Source: Chlorokybus atmophyticus
Lineage: Eukaryota > Streptophyta > Chlorokybophyceae > Chlorokybales > Chlorokybaceae
Direction: 5' to 3'
DNA length: 64,000 nucleotides
Assembly: GCA_009103225.1 (NCBI GenBank)
Contig: RHPI01002119.1
Location: 373,912 to 437,911 of the forward strand
Each line of letters begins with the position of its first letter. Positions within the stretch are counted from its first letter, which is position 1. The translations under genes were made by a program, and so were the position numbers. Below the pieces are notes generated by a model that was not told the DNA's origin, made no database searches, and saw only the letters and a program-made list of their open reading frames with translations. Positions 1 through 11,506 of the stretch are shown one piece after another.

Positions 1-3000
1 CTATCTAAACTTGTGCCAGCCGCTGCTGCTGCTAGTGTGCCTCGATGCATCAGCACCCCCCACTGTGGCGGGGCTTACCGCACTGCTGTTTGGCACCCCC
101 TCTCTAGTCATTTGTTGCATACAAGCACCAAGGTTTAAAACAGGCTCATCGTTCGCATCCGGGCTTTCGCTGGCGCGTACATGCCCAACAGCATGTGCAG
201 CGTGTTCTTCATCTTCACTTTGCGACAGGAGCACGAAGGTCGCACTGTGCAAACGTCTCACAATGCTGTTTGTTGCTGCTTCGGGCGATGAACTTGGGCT
301 CCTAATCCGCTTTGCGGGTGTGCGCCGGTTGTTGGTGGCGGTAGCATGCAGAACCGCTCCCCCATGCGCAAGGCTGCTGCCCTTACCACCAACAACGTTA
401 GCATCATTCTCATCACCATCATCCGCACCTTCCTCACTAGTCTTTGCTGCTGCAATGTCTTCCGCTGCCAGCTGTTCAATGCACGCCCGAAAAGCATCCG
501 TGCCTTTTTGGCTGCTTTTGACAGTGCTTGCTTCGTCCTCATCATACAGGCCTTCAAGGTCGAACGCATTGTCGTTGAAAAAATTGCCCTTTGCGGCGGA
601 TGCGCTGCTGCCATCTATGCCTTTCCCCAGTACCTGCACCTTGTCAGACAGCATCTTCCACAACATGTCATCCAACGTGTCTCTCGCCACCAGGTACTGA
701 ATTTCCACATCAGAAGTCTGCCAACCATGCAACCCGTCAACCAACACGTCGTTCAGCTACACCGCAGCAACTACACCAACCACATGTTATACAGCAGAAG
801 CACCCACCTGTCCAATGCGGTGTATGCGATCTTCAGCTTGCAACAGTGTTGCTGGTGTCCAGTACAGTTCGGCAAATACTGCCTTGTTGGCGGCTGTCAG
901 TGTGACTGCGATGCCGCCGGCTGTCATTCCAATGAGACCCACACGGCATTCTGAGCTCTCCTGTTCACGTGTTGAGTGGTCAGAACAAGCCATAAGTACC
1001 AGGCCATAAGTAACTGTAGCAAATCAGATCCAGGCCTTTCCTGCCTTAAGCCACGAACTCACCTGGAACGTGTTGATGAGCTTTGCACGTGTGGCAGACG
1101 GCGTTGCGCCGTCAATGCGGATAAAAGAAGGTGCGCCCGCTTCCGCCAAAGGGCCATTCTGAATCCCATTCAGTAGCTCCAAGTGATGAGCAAAAACCAA
1201 GAACTTCTCCCCTTGCCGTATCAGGTCCTGCACATGACGCACGACTGCCGGCACCTGTGAGTCATTAATGAGCTCTGATGCATGAGAGAAACACTATCCC
1301 GCGCAGTAGATGTGGTACCTTGGCTTTACCCGTGTCAATATAAAGCTTCACAAGCTGCGTTCTGAACTCATTTCTCTCAAGTGACGGCAGCTCATCCAGG
1401 TCTTCTTTAATCTGCTTTGCCAGAGCCATCGGCTCAGGCTGGATGTTCACCACTGTTCTTGACTTTATGGGTAGTGAGGCCAGCACCTCGTCCTTCAAGC
1501 GCCGGATCATGACGCTCGTACGCAGACACATGTACAGCTCGTTTAAGTGCGAAGCTCCGGAAATGTCAAGCCCGTATCGTGTCCTATGCGCAGCACAGTA
1601 CCTGCCACATAGCTGAGTCAGCACTGTGTTAATATTCTGTGCATAAGCTACTTTGCAGACACCATGCAAGGCACATGCTGGTATGTGTCTGCTATACACA
1701 CTACATACATACCTATAGTAAAATGTTTTTGCGCAGGGAAATCGCTCTGGGTCAAGGGCAGATACTTGAGTGAACAGTTCAGAAGGCCTTGATAGGGCTG
1801 GTGTGCCCGTCAAAAGAATAGCTCGCTTGGCTGCAGCCAGCAGTGGCAAGACAGCCTGTTACAAGGGCCACTTTACATATGTCCGCTTGAGGTGGCCAAC
1901 TACGCACAGACATATTGGACTTGCCTTTGTGCGAAGTGCGTTTGGGGACTTAATGTAGTGCGATTCATCTGCAATAATGACGCCAAACTTGTGCTTTTTC
2001 AATGAGTCGGGCATCTTGCTGATGAGGTCATATGATACAATAACAACGTCCGCATGGACAAAGAGGCGCTGCTTGCTTTCAGTCACCACCTAATCAATTC
2101 GGTCAGAAGGCTGCAACATTGACCCCGACACAACACCATGCCATGCTGGTCACCTGGATGGCATTTGTGGAGAGGTAAGCATAAGGCAGCCACTTGACAA
2201 GTTCTTGCTGCCAATGAAACCGCGCAGAGCTTGGTGCAATTATCAGCAACGGCCAATCTTGACGGAAGGCAGCTGCTGATGCTATTGCCTATGTATACCA
2301 AACCATGCCGCCGATGTCAGCCTCCACAGAGAGATCCCGTGTTGGGTTGCATTATTGAAAACGCAACAACTTGTACCATACCTGAATGGTCTTTCCTGAA
2401 CCTGGCTCATCCGCAATCATGGCACGACCATTGCGTGCAAGCACAAAGGCTGCACCCACCAGTTGAAAGGAGGCTAGGCTGTCAATTAAACTGGATGGCA
2501 CACCCGCCTGCCACAGAGAACCATTGGAACACACGGTCAGAGCCATGTGCTTGGCACACAACATGAAGTTGAGGCATCATGACATGGCGCAACTGACAAA
2601 AAGAATAAACACAGAACCTGTAGCAAAGTCTCCTTAGCAGCTTCTGCACCAGCTGCTGCTGGCTGATGCAAGGCACTTGCTGCAGCTAGTGCATCACGAG
2701 GGATGGGGTTAAACTTGATTTGAATGCGCGACAGAGCCGAGCAGACCTGGAATGCACACATCGCACACATCGTAAGCGTTGACAACCACCATTGGGAGCA
2801 ACCCGGTCATGCATCTGGTGCGAGGCATGGCGCAAGCAGTACCTGACCTCTGCATAACGGGTCAATGGGAACCGCCACAAGTGCTTTGCAGGCATGTAAC
2901 GGGCGTCTTTGACGCGTCGCATTGCGTCGTCCACTCGGCTTGACTGGCGTGGCATGTCAACTGCCAATGCACACGCCTGACAACTAGACACAACATGCAC

Positions 3001-4107
3001 CATGCTATGACTAATGTTAGGGTTCATGAAATGGGCTCACAGCGCAGTGCTGCTGACCAAAAAGGCAGTTGCATACAAACTGCATCATTTCTGCAAGTAA
3101 AGCTTGTTATGACGCACACATGCAGGCACGCATGCACACATGGGGGCGCGCGCAAGGCGCAGCAAGTCATGCGAGCAAATTTTGCATTGTGACGTATGGC
3201 TGAACAATTGGCAAATCACTCACGTATGAACTCGGTGGGTGATGTGAGCGCCAGTGTGCCAATGCGCGAGGAGAATGGGCGCGTTTGGTCCTCAACACTA
3301 GTAGCATTCCTTGTGTTCAATTGTGAACCAAGCTTCTGCTTTTTGCTGTTCCATGGCGAGCACGATGGCAGCGGCGAGCCCTACAAGCACATCACAAACA
3401 TGGTGTCAGCTGGCAAACCTCATTCCAAAGTATTTGTGGAGCTGCTAAAGCAGCGGCTCATGCAAGCAGCATGCCCAGCAACTACCTTCTGTGCACCAAC
3501 CTACTACCGCAATGGCTGTCACAATATCATGCAACGACCTAAGCGCGGTATGGTGTGGACTCCCCTTCCATATGACGCATAAAGCAGTTGCAGGTTTCCG
3601 TGTGTAATCTTGATATGTGCATTTCATGCTCAAATACATGCTCAACAATAACCTGCAGTGGCGCATAAACAACATGAAGTGATTCCAACCTGTCCACTGG
3701 TGCTGGGCTGCTCGTCCGCTGGCAGTGCGGTTTCCTCCCGTTCCCCCCTATCGCCTCCTCCAGTGCGCCTGGCGCTGGCATGTTTGTATTTAAACTGCGC
3801 CCAGATTGGTGGCGCAGACTTCCGTCGAGCCTGTATAACAAGTAGACAAAAACACGCATAAGCAAGCATGCAATTGAGTAACCATGCATGCAAGAAAGCA
3901 AGCAAGCAAGCAAGCTAGCTAGCTAGCAAACGAGTGACATTCTCTTCCATGTGCGCAAGCCCCGACGATTACCTCACTGGCGCCGTCGTCGCCTAAGCGC
4001 TGCCGTCCCGCAACAGCGTTGTAGGCCCTGCGCCCGCCGCGCCGCATGACGCCAGCGGCACCGCCAAGCATGCCCTGCACGTCAACGCCACGGATATGCA
4101 TAAGCAT
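1..4107 (-). CDS. SMARCAL1: SMARCAL1/HARP-type SNF2 annealing helicase
   Basis: SNF2-family ATPase predicted to rewind RPA-coated DNA at stalled forks. Exons (minus): 4107-3973, 3830-3690, 3380-3224, 2976-2843, 2746-2618, about 2556-2382, 2288-2154, 2089-1925, 1855-1713, 1601-1319, 1254-1063, 960-808, 717-1. A HARP-like repeat (AKHLWRFPLTRYAEV, exon 4) precedes the helicase core. Motif I is DEPGSGKT, motif II is DESH, and LLTGTPALSRP and the C-terminal lobe signature AEDRIHRIGQ follow. The HARP repeat favours SMARCAL1 over ZRANB3. The last exon is a low-complexity tail ending at a TAG at 3-1. The start is uncertain: the frame is open upstream to about 4300 without an ATG, so 4107 is the first in-frame ATG and an upstream exon is possible. 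The donor at 1925 is GC (AAG|GCAAGT). Confidence 0.85.
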
Positions 4108-4175
4108 AAAGCCTGGATCTAAACTGGGGTCATTCCCGCCAAATAGGAAATCGTCGATATCAAAGCGGGGATCCA

Positions 4176-4184
4176 AAACCCTAA
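4176..4184 (+). promoter_or_regulatory. telo-box AAACCCTAA
   Basis: Exact AAACCCTAA between the divergent SMARCAL1-like (-) and GOS1 (+) genes, just upstream of the first helicase coding exon. In land plants this motif marks promoters of translation and cell-cycle genes. Its function here is inferred from recurrence at other promoters in the window. Confidence 0.45.
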
Positions 4185-4610
4185 CGGCGAGGCTGACGGT
4201 GCTGTTGTGGACGGCGACGAGGAGAAGGCGGCGGCGGAGGTGGAGGGAGAGGACGGAGTGAACGTGGTCAGTGGCTCTGTGGGTCCTTGTGGAAGATCAG
4301 GAGAGATCTGTTAACCAGGCGGCGGGGCCGATTGTGGAAGGGCTTGGAAGGTTGGGGTGGTGCGCGAGGTGCAGCTGGGTATGGTTGCCAAGGTCAAGGG
4401 TCAGGGGCGGCCGCAGTGAGTGCTGGTTTGCTGGTGGTAGGGGGCCTTGAGGCTGGGAGGGTGGTGGTCGAGTCAGCCGTGGCTACGGCTACGCCGTCGG
4501 CGGGACCGGCGCCCGTCGTCGGCCGCTCCAAGCCAGGCTTGCGCCCAATGGCATCCGCACGCCCACTCAAAACCCTCGCTGGAGGTGGCGTGACCACTCC
4601 CAGCAGGGTC

Positions 4611-6000
4611 ATGAGCTCCACATGGGAAGATCTGCGCAAAGAGGTGAGATTATCAAGCAGCTGTGTGCGGTCTTTTGTTGGCTGTGTACATTTGTCATTC
4701 AACACACACGTGTCATAACGGTGGCTTCCAACACGCGACATGTTGAAATTGCTGCAAGGAGTTGCTGCAAATATGCACAAGATGGTTGCCGTCTGCAGCC
4801 GGAGCATGCTGGATTGCATTGGTTAGCAACTCTAAGCAATGCATGGCAAGCTCATTAAATATCGTGTTTACAATGCATTCTGTCAGGCTCGCATGTGCTA
4901 TCCATTTTGCATGCAATATTGTATCTGTGGTGGATGACAAATGATGTGCCCTTTAGGCAAGGAAGTTGGAAGGCGAGCTGGATGTAAAGCTGGTGTCCTT
5001 TTCAAAACTCAGCAGCGGGTATGCGGGCTCTTTAACAATGGAGGGAGGCAGTGGAGATACGCCAGAGCTGCTTTCTGCTACTAAAGCTGCAGAGATCGAG
5101 TCGCTGTTACGTCGGCTGGGCGACGTGAATGCCGCCATGGCTGCGTGCATTGGCGCTGGCTCCTCGGAAGTTTTGACACACACTCTTGCGCGACACCGCG
5201 ACATCCTACATGAGTTTACACAGGTGTGCAGTCGCATTGTTGTAGGTCTATTGCAGGCCTATCAAGGTTTATAGATTCTGTCAAGGTTTATGTACACTAT
5301 GTATACTCACTACAGTGCGCTGATATGTGCATAACTAGTACAGGATGCAGTTTAGTCATGTATTGACATAACAACAATACCCTCACATAGTGGGTTATGT
5401 GCCATGTTCTCCCATTTGATTGCAGGAGTTTAGGCGTACGCGATCGTCAGTCAATGCAAGCCGTGATCATGCAGAGCTGTTAATGGGTTTTGATCGAGAT
5501 AGCAGCAATTTTGCTGGTGCCAATGCGTCAACATCCGCGCAATTGCTGCGCGAGCGAGGCAACATACACAGCTCTACTTCACAGGTACTGCAAGCTGTTG
5601 GCAGTGTCTTTGGTGGAGCAGTGCTGATAGCAGGCATGGCCGCCCCTTGCATCAGTCTCGTAAAGCTGGCATCATAAACAGATGGACGAAGTGATCGATG
5701 TTGCAGAGTCCACTTCGTCAGTCCTGCAACAACAGCGGCTGTTGTTCATGGATGTCAACTCCAAGCTTGGAACTTTGGGCGCCAAGTTTCCAGTTGTAAG
5801 TGTAACTGCCTGATTGGCCACTACCCAAGTCCTGCATCGCATGCACATATTTATCGGTTGGCTGATGAGTTGAGTGCCTTGGGCAGGTAAACTCGTTGCT
5901 GACCATGATTAGGCGAAAGAAATCCAAGGATACGATGATTTTGGCGGCGGTGATTGCCGTGTGTACATTGTTGTTGATATTGTACTGGTGGAATAAGTGA
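4611..6000 (+). CDS. GOSR1: Golgi SNARE GOS1/GOSR1 (GS28)
   Basis: Qb-SNARE for intra-Golgi and ER-Golgi vesicle fusion. Exons: 4611-4643, 4957-5223, 5426-5584, 5682-5795, 5887-6000, all GT-AG and phase-consistent. The N-terminus STWEDLRKEARKLEGELD followed by VKLVSFSKL is the family hallmark. The SNARE helix carries the arginine-rich segment near exon 3 and the stretch LLFMDVNSKLGTLGAKFP. The protein ends in a basic patch (RRKKSKD) and a single C-terminal membrane anchor (about 20 hydrophobic residues), as expected for a tail-anchored SNARE. An in-frame ATG at 4550 could add about 20 residues, but 4611 matches the usual family start. It is transcribed away from the helicase gene. Confidence 0.93.
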
Positions 6001-8249
6001 CCGCTTTTTTTGCGTGCGGCTTTCCCCAACCCTGTTACATTTCGCGCTGTGGCTAGTTCTGCTAAGCGCTGTGGCTAGTCCTGCTAAGCTGCGTCGTGCA
6101 CCAGTTAGACTGCATGCTCTGTCAGGCATAATTCTTGACAACTTTGCACAACCTTGTACGCACAGTTCAACATTGTTCAAGCTCCTTGAGTTCCGTTGTA
6201 ATATGGCCCATATGGCCTTGTTTCGCATGCATGCTGCATTGCTGGATACCAGAGGGAGAATATGAAAAAAGGATAAAACCAACTGCAAAGTAAGTTGTGT
6301 ACTGTAGTGAAGTCACAACAACAGTATGGTAAGCATTTTCCAGCAGTCACCTCTAGTAGCTTTGCCTTGTAACGTTCTGAGGTACCAGATCGGCAGCCGC
6401 TGCTGGACAATGACAATGCCAATAACAATCATCCCGCAGCGACCATCAGGTCCACTTGGTGATACAACTTGCAGTTCAAACTTGTGAAATACGCGTACCC
6501 GCCCACATCACACAATCGCCTGCAATGCTGTTTCTTCGTATGTTACTGGCTTGCAAGTGCTGTATCCGGTTACAAGCGTGCGTTAGTGATGGCGACTATT
6601 CGCACGTAATGACAAGTGCAGGCCAGGCTCGTATCCACGTTCAAACGACTTGTGGTTCAGTTGTTTGGCCCACTGGACATGTTGCGGTGTCGCACTGGCT
6701 CAAACTAGTTGTCTACTGCTTGTCTTATCTATCAGGCCGTCTTCCAGCCTGCTCGTAATGGTTTTCCATTGAGAGGACTGAAGAGACGTTGCCAGCCCCA
6801 GACCTGTGCAGATGGAAGCGTCTAAGCATGCACGAACAGGGGTTAGCTCTCGCCAAGCGAAGGCGACAAGTGCGCATGTACTCTACACGTGACAGGTGGA
6901 TATCTGAGCTGAAGTGAGCTTCAACTCTGTACTTTATATGCAAACAAAAGCGTTGGTCAGGCACTGCTTAGCTGAGATGCACACACAACGTGCATGACAG
7001 GTCATTATGGATAAGGCATTGGGACTTCATCATGCTACTGTTTCTTGCGTACACGACGTTTGTCACCCCGAACGAGGCAGGCTAATCAGAGTAACCACCC
7101 GTACGCACGAGTACTGTCTCTGAAGTTCTCAACTCTCTGTAACTACTACTTTTGGCTACATCCACAGGCTTGCTTCTTGGACACGCAATGGACTGAACCG
7201 CTGTTCTGGATCGTGTTGTGGTCTTTGGCTTCATCATGGACATCTTCAACTTCAACCGAGAATACTTTGATGACGAGCCACGAGCATGATTATAAAATCA
7301 ACGAATGGTTAGGCGTGTTGTACTTGTACACATGCCAAGGACACGAAGACACATCATGCATGCACCAACGCTTTTCTGATGCTGTCTTCTGCAGGTGACC
7401 ATGCCTTATCTCAAAGGCGACGTCACTGTGGATTTGTTCACCGTTCGATATTGTCGGAATGCTTGTGGACCAATCGGTATAGTGTTGGAGTCATACCACC
7501 ACAAGATGCTGGACCTGCATGCGTAACCAGCATGAATGCAAGAGTGCATACATTCACATACGTGTGTGCGCGCGTGCACCAAAGGTTGTTGCGTGTGATT
7601 TGGATCTGTACAAAAGTTGAGCATGAGCGCAAGCCAGCGTGCGCATGTCTGTTAAGCTGTTGAGTTGAGTTGCTCGTGTGCTTCCCCTGTCAAAATCAGC
7701 AAAGACAAAGTGTCAAACAATGCTTGGACTTGTATGTGTACTGCGTAGAATTGCAGGCCAGTCGACGCTGCACTGCACGGCAACTATACTGCCTGCTGTG
7801 CAATTGCGCAACGATTACGCCCATAGCGGTAATTGCTCCCTTGCCAACAGTCGAAGCGAGCGCCAACAACACATATGAACCATACAGCACGAAACCATGC
7901 AAAGTCGCAACAGAGCAGGCGACAACACTGGCCACCTATGGCAGATTAGCATCACACTGACTTTGCCACACATAGAGACGGTTGCGTCTGTATTTGCTTT
8001 CATGCAAACACAGAGCATGCATTATTATACAGCTGCCAGACAGACTATCACACTAGCAATCCTGAGCACCAGAATCCATGTTTAGGGAGCACGCTGCCGT
8101 ATCAACTCCAGGGAATCCTTGAATTCTCTAAACAATTGTTCCAATCTGGGCAAGCACACCCAATGTTAAGAAGACCCCATACAACGGGCCGCAAGAGTTA
8201 GACCCAGCTAACAAGCCTGCAACAGCCCACATAGAGTTTCAGCAACCAC
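6001..8249. other. 2.2-kb gap without a recognisable gene
   Basis: Between the GOS1 stop and the HAT1 stop. It probably holds both 3' ends. Short open stretches exist on both strands (for example 6350-6460 and 7180-7280), but none joins into a phase-consistent spliced frame with a family I recognise. A small spliced gene or noncoding RNA cannot be excluded. Confidence 0.5.
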
Positions 8250-11080
8250 TTACTGCTGTTCCGTATCTCCACTGGTACCCTCTTTCTGTTCAGACTCCTG
8301 CAGATCATTATCGACAGGTGCTTCCGCCTTTTGTTTGGTCTCCGTTCCACTGCAATTGGCAGGTACACATGCGTTGGTCGCACATTGAGCAAATGCGATA
8401 TAACCATATAGGCACCTACCTTCTGAACCGCAACATGACAAAGCCAGATTTGGTATCGCGCACTGCTTTGCCTTTGAGGTCACTCCGAGAATCGCTCAAG
8501 TGCTCCTTGCGCAACCGGTGCAAGATTAGCAAGCGAAAGGCTTCGTGAGCTTCCGTGGACGCTCGCAACCGCACATACAGAAGCAGCTCCCAAACGCGAC
8601 GCAGTTGTGGCTGCACGCATCATTTTCATAAGCCACAAAGCATAGCACAGCTGGCAGTCTCGCACTTGTTGACATTGGCATCAGTTTGCCAACCAGAAGT
8701 TGACTAATTACCAGCAAGCACCAAGTACCTTATACAACTTCATTTGGCGGCGCAAATCTTCAGCAAGTGCACCAGGCAGGCACATTGCCTCCATCACGCG
8801 TGCTGTTGCTTCGGCATCAGAGGCGTCACCACGCGTTCGCATAATTTCTGCACCAGTGGCAACAGCAGCATCTGCGGCGGCAGTCAATGCCGGATGGTCT
8901 CGCAAGCGCTTGTAGTCATCAATGTCCCGCAGTTTCTGAAACTCCTATACATATGCATACAGCCATCAGTACCACAGGGGGAAGCAAGCAAGACACTAGC
9001 GACCACAAACGATGAGCACGCAGCGCGTTGACCAGGTCAGGTGTTTTGCTCGCTGGAATATAGCTGCATATTGTGTGTGACAATGCATGAATGTTACATG
9101 CCATCATGCCATTGTGGCTGTCAGACCTACTGGTTGTACCTCGCTGGGATCTTCAACGGTGACATCCACAGCTGCTATCCTATTTGCTTGTTCGTAGACT
9201 GCATGCAACAGCCGCTTGGCGTGACCTTGTCGTTGAAACGGGGGGAGTATGAGCACCTGAGCAAACGCTGATTAGTAAAGGAGTCTTCAACATGCTCAGC
9301 ACTGGCAGAAGGGTAACATGCTTACACACCTGGCTCACTCGCAAACGGGACCTGTCTGGGAATGAATAGAATCTGTGATACGTGCAGAAACCAACGACAC
9401 GGGTGTTGTCGGCGCCATTAGTAACTGTCCGCTCAATGGCCACCACCAGCTCCCAATGTGGATCGGACGAGTCGATAAAGTTGGCACCTGCATAATTGGA
9501 ATGTCAAAACAGACACGTAGTACCTCATCATTTGCTGAGGTGCAAGCCACAAAACTGCTGCCTAGCATGTTGGTAGCCGAGTGCACACATGTAAACAACG
9601 ACTGACCATCGATATAGTATAGGATGAGGGGCTGCACTCGGTCGTACCAGTCTCGCACTTTGGCAGCCGATAAAGGAAGCGACCATACCTATGACACTCA
9701 GCAGTCAGCAACTGATTGACTCAAGATGTGATGCATTCACGTGCCACACATACGCACGCCCACGCACGCTACCTCATAGCAGGTGTCACTATCTTGGGCC
9801 TTGCTGCTTGAGATGACTTTGCCATGATCAAGCACACTGCCAAGAAGATGGCGTTATATGAAAAGCCCAACTAACAATTCCATTGTGGACAACTAATGTA
9901 CCTACCTGCCAGCTTGAGAGTTCTGCAACACTTTTGCAAACTCGGCCTCATCTTGTGTAAAACCTGCTGGCATCATCTCCTGCGCATGCACAACACATGA
10001 GTCAGCGCTTTCCACAAGTTGATGACTACTGCACGCTTTCTCTCACACCGGGTACCTTTAGCTTGTCCACAATGTCGTCTGGCTTTCTTAACCCGCCCTG
10101 AACGTGTCCACAGTCGGTTAATGCTGCCATTGGTATTTAATGCATTGGTAACAGACCTGACATCAATACAGCGTGCTATGAAGGCAACCCACCTTGACTT
10201 TTGCTTCATACTGTATGTCGACATAGGTCTCAAATGAGACAGCGTGCATGTAGATGTTCACCTGTAAGCACAAGCGCAAGTCATGATCTGCGAGCTCATG
10301 TGAATTCCATAACGGTGTTTATGAGAGCTCAATACAACTCTCAGTTGCTTGCCTGGAGATCCTTGTAACCATATATCACTTCATCCTGGCCAAAAATCTG
10401 GTGCGTCATTTCGGGACTGAACCCATCGCTGTCACGCATATCTTCAACGGTGTTCATTGCCATGAGTGCAAGCGCCAGAGTAAGCTTCTCAGCAGAGCAA
10501 CTGTTGTAATGTTTCTCTGGAACAGAGGTACGTTGCAAGCAGCGAAATACAGATGCATGCACGCACCTAGATGAAGCACAACGGCCTCATTTGCATCGCA
10601 CTCCCATTTGTTCTTGACAGCTGGCCCAGCTCCAGCGGTGTCTTCGGCTAGGCAACCTGTTGTGAGCAAGGCCTTGCTTCAACACAGCTCACAATATAGA
10701 TAATGTGTGTTGGTTGCACATGGGCATTTGTACTAACATTACAGCTGTCAACTTCGTGCTTACTGATGCTTGCTGTTGCTGGTGTCAGTTACCCATCAGT
10801 GAGAACGGAATACAACAGTGAAGCAAGTAGGATTAAGCTTACACAATACAACAGTGAAGTAAAAGACTTAAAGCAAGTAGGATTGTACGAGAAGGAAGAA
10901 ACAGAAAAGATGTAACTGGACTTGTGCCTGGAATCGCTCCTTGGCAGCACACTGGCAAATGTTTGTGTTATGTATTACCAGAGAGCAAAGGGGCTTACTG
11001 CTGAGCGACGAAAGCTTGGGGCGCTTGACTGCTGGCTCAGAAGCGTCCGGATGCTGCCTGGCCATGCTGCTGGAAGGCAT
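8250..11080 (-). CDS. HAT1: Histone acetyltransferase type B catalytic subunit HAT1
   Basis: Acetylates newly made histone H4 (K5/K12) before chromatin assembly. Exons (minus): 11080-10999, 10656-10567, 10516-10353, 10261-10193, 9979-9906, 9836-9773, 9688-9607, 9487-9330, 9256-9140, 8944-8729, 8610-8420, 8349-8250. Family-typical stretches are FGQDEVIYGYKDL, the segment RDWYDRVQPLILYYIDG, and the acetyl-CoA loop LILPPFQRQGHAKRLL (Q/R-x-x-G pattern), followed by VTVEDPSE, where the catalytic glutamate lies. A basic N-terminal SEPAVKRPKL could be nuclear-targeting. The C-terminal exon is acidic and glutamine-rich. The intron after exon 3 has a GC donor (CAG|GCAAGC). The gene is head-to-head with RBMX2. 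Confidence 0.93.
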
Positions 11081-11275
11081 GTGTGATGCTACTTAAACAC
11101 ACACGCTAAAACCCCGAAGCAGCCACCAGCAAGCAGTGGCGACCTGAGCTTGTTCCTGCGTTCTGCAATCTCGACAAGCAGCGACTCCGCCCAACCACAG
11201 CAGCAGAAAAAGACAGCCTCTCGGAAACCTTGGCAAAGACCACCCCTTACCACTCCTCTGAAGCACCCTACTGCC

Positions 11276-11301
11276 GCCGCCGCCGCCGCCGCCGCCGCCT
11301 A
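11276..11301 (+). repeat. (GCC)n microsatellite in RBMX2 leader
   Basis: About eight GCC units upstream of the RBMX2 start codon, in the presumed 5' UTR or promoter. It would encode alanine in the one open frame covering it, but that frame ends at the RBMX2 exon 1 donor in a different register. It is treated as noncoding. Confidence 0.7.
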
Positions 11302-11403
11302 CTATTACACCTTGAACAAGCGAACTGAGCTCACTCTGTGCTCAAGCTTGCAAGAAGCGTTATTTTCTGAATTTTCCCATTGTTTTCCCGCGCAAAGACT
11401 GAC

Positions 11404-11412
11404 AAACCCTAA
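11404..11412 (+). promoter_or_regulatory. telo-box AAACCCTAA
   Basis: Exact motif about 95 bp upstream of the RBMX2 ATG, between RBMX2 and the divergent HAT1 gene. Confidence 0.45.
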
Positions 11413-11506
11413 CACAAACGCAGGCGGCGACTGCGGCGGGGAAGGACGACGACGAGGAGGTGGAGGGAGAGGTCAGGGACGTGGAGGGGTCTGGTTGGGA
11501 GCGGGG

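Noticed and set aside
7190-7290. Plausible-looking C-terminus MDIFNFNREYFDDEPRA on the plus strand
   Set aside because: A stop precedes it and no AG acceptor lies between that stop and the block, so it cannot be joined to an upstream exon; no family match.
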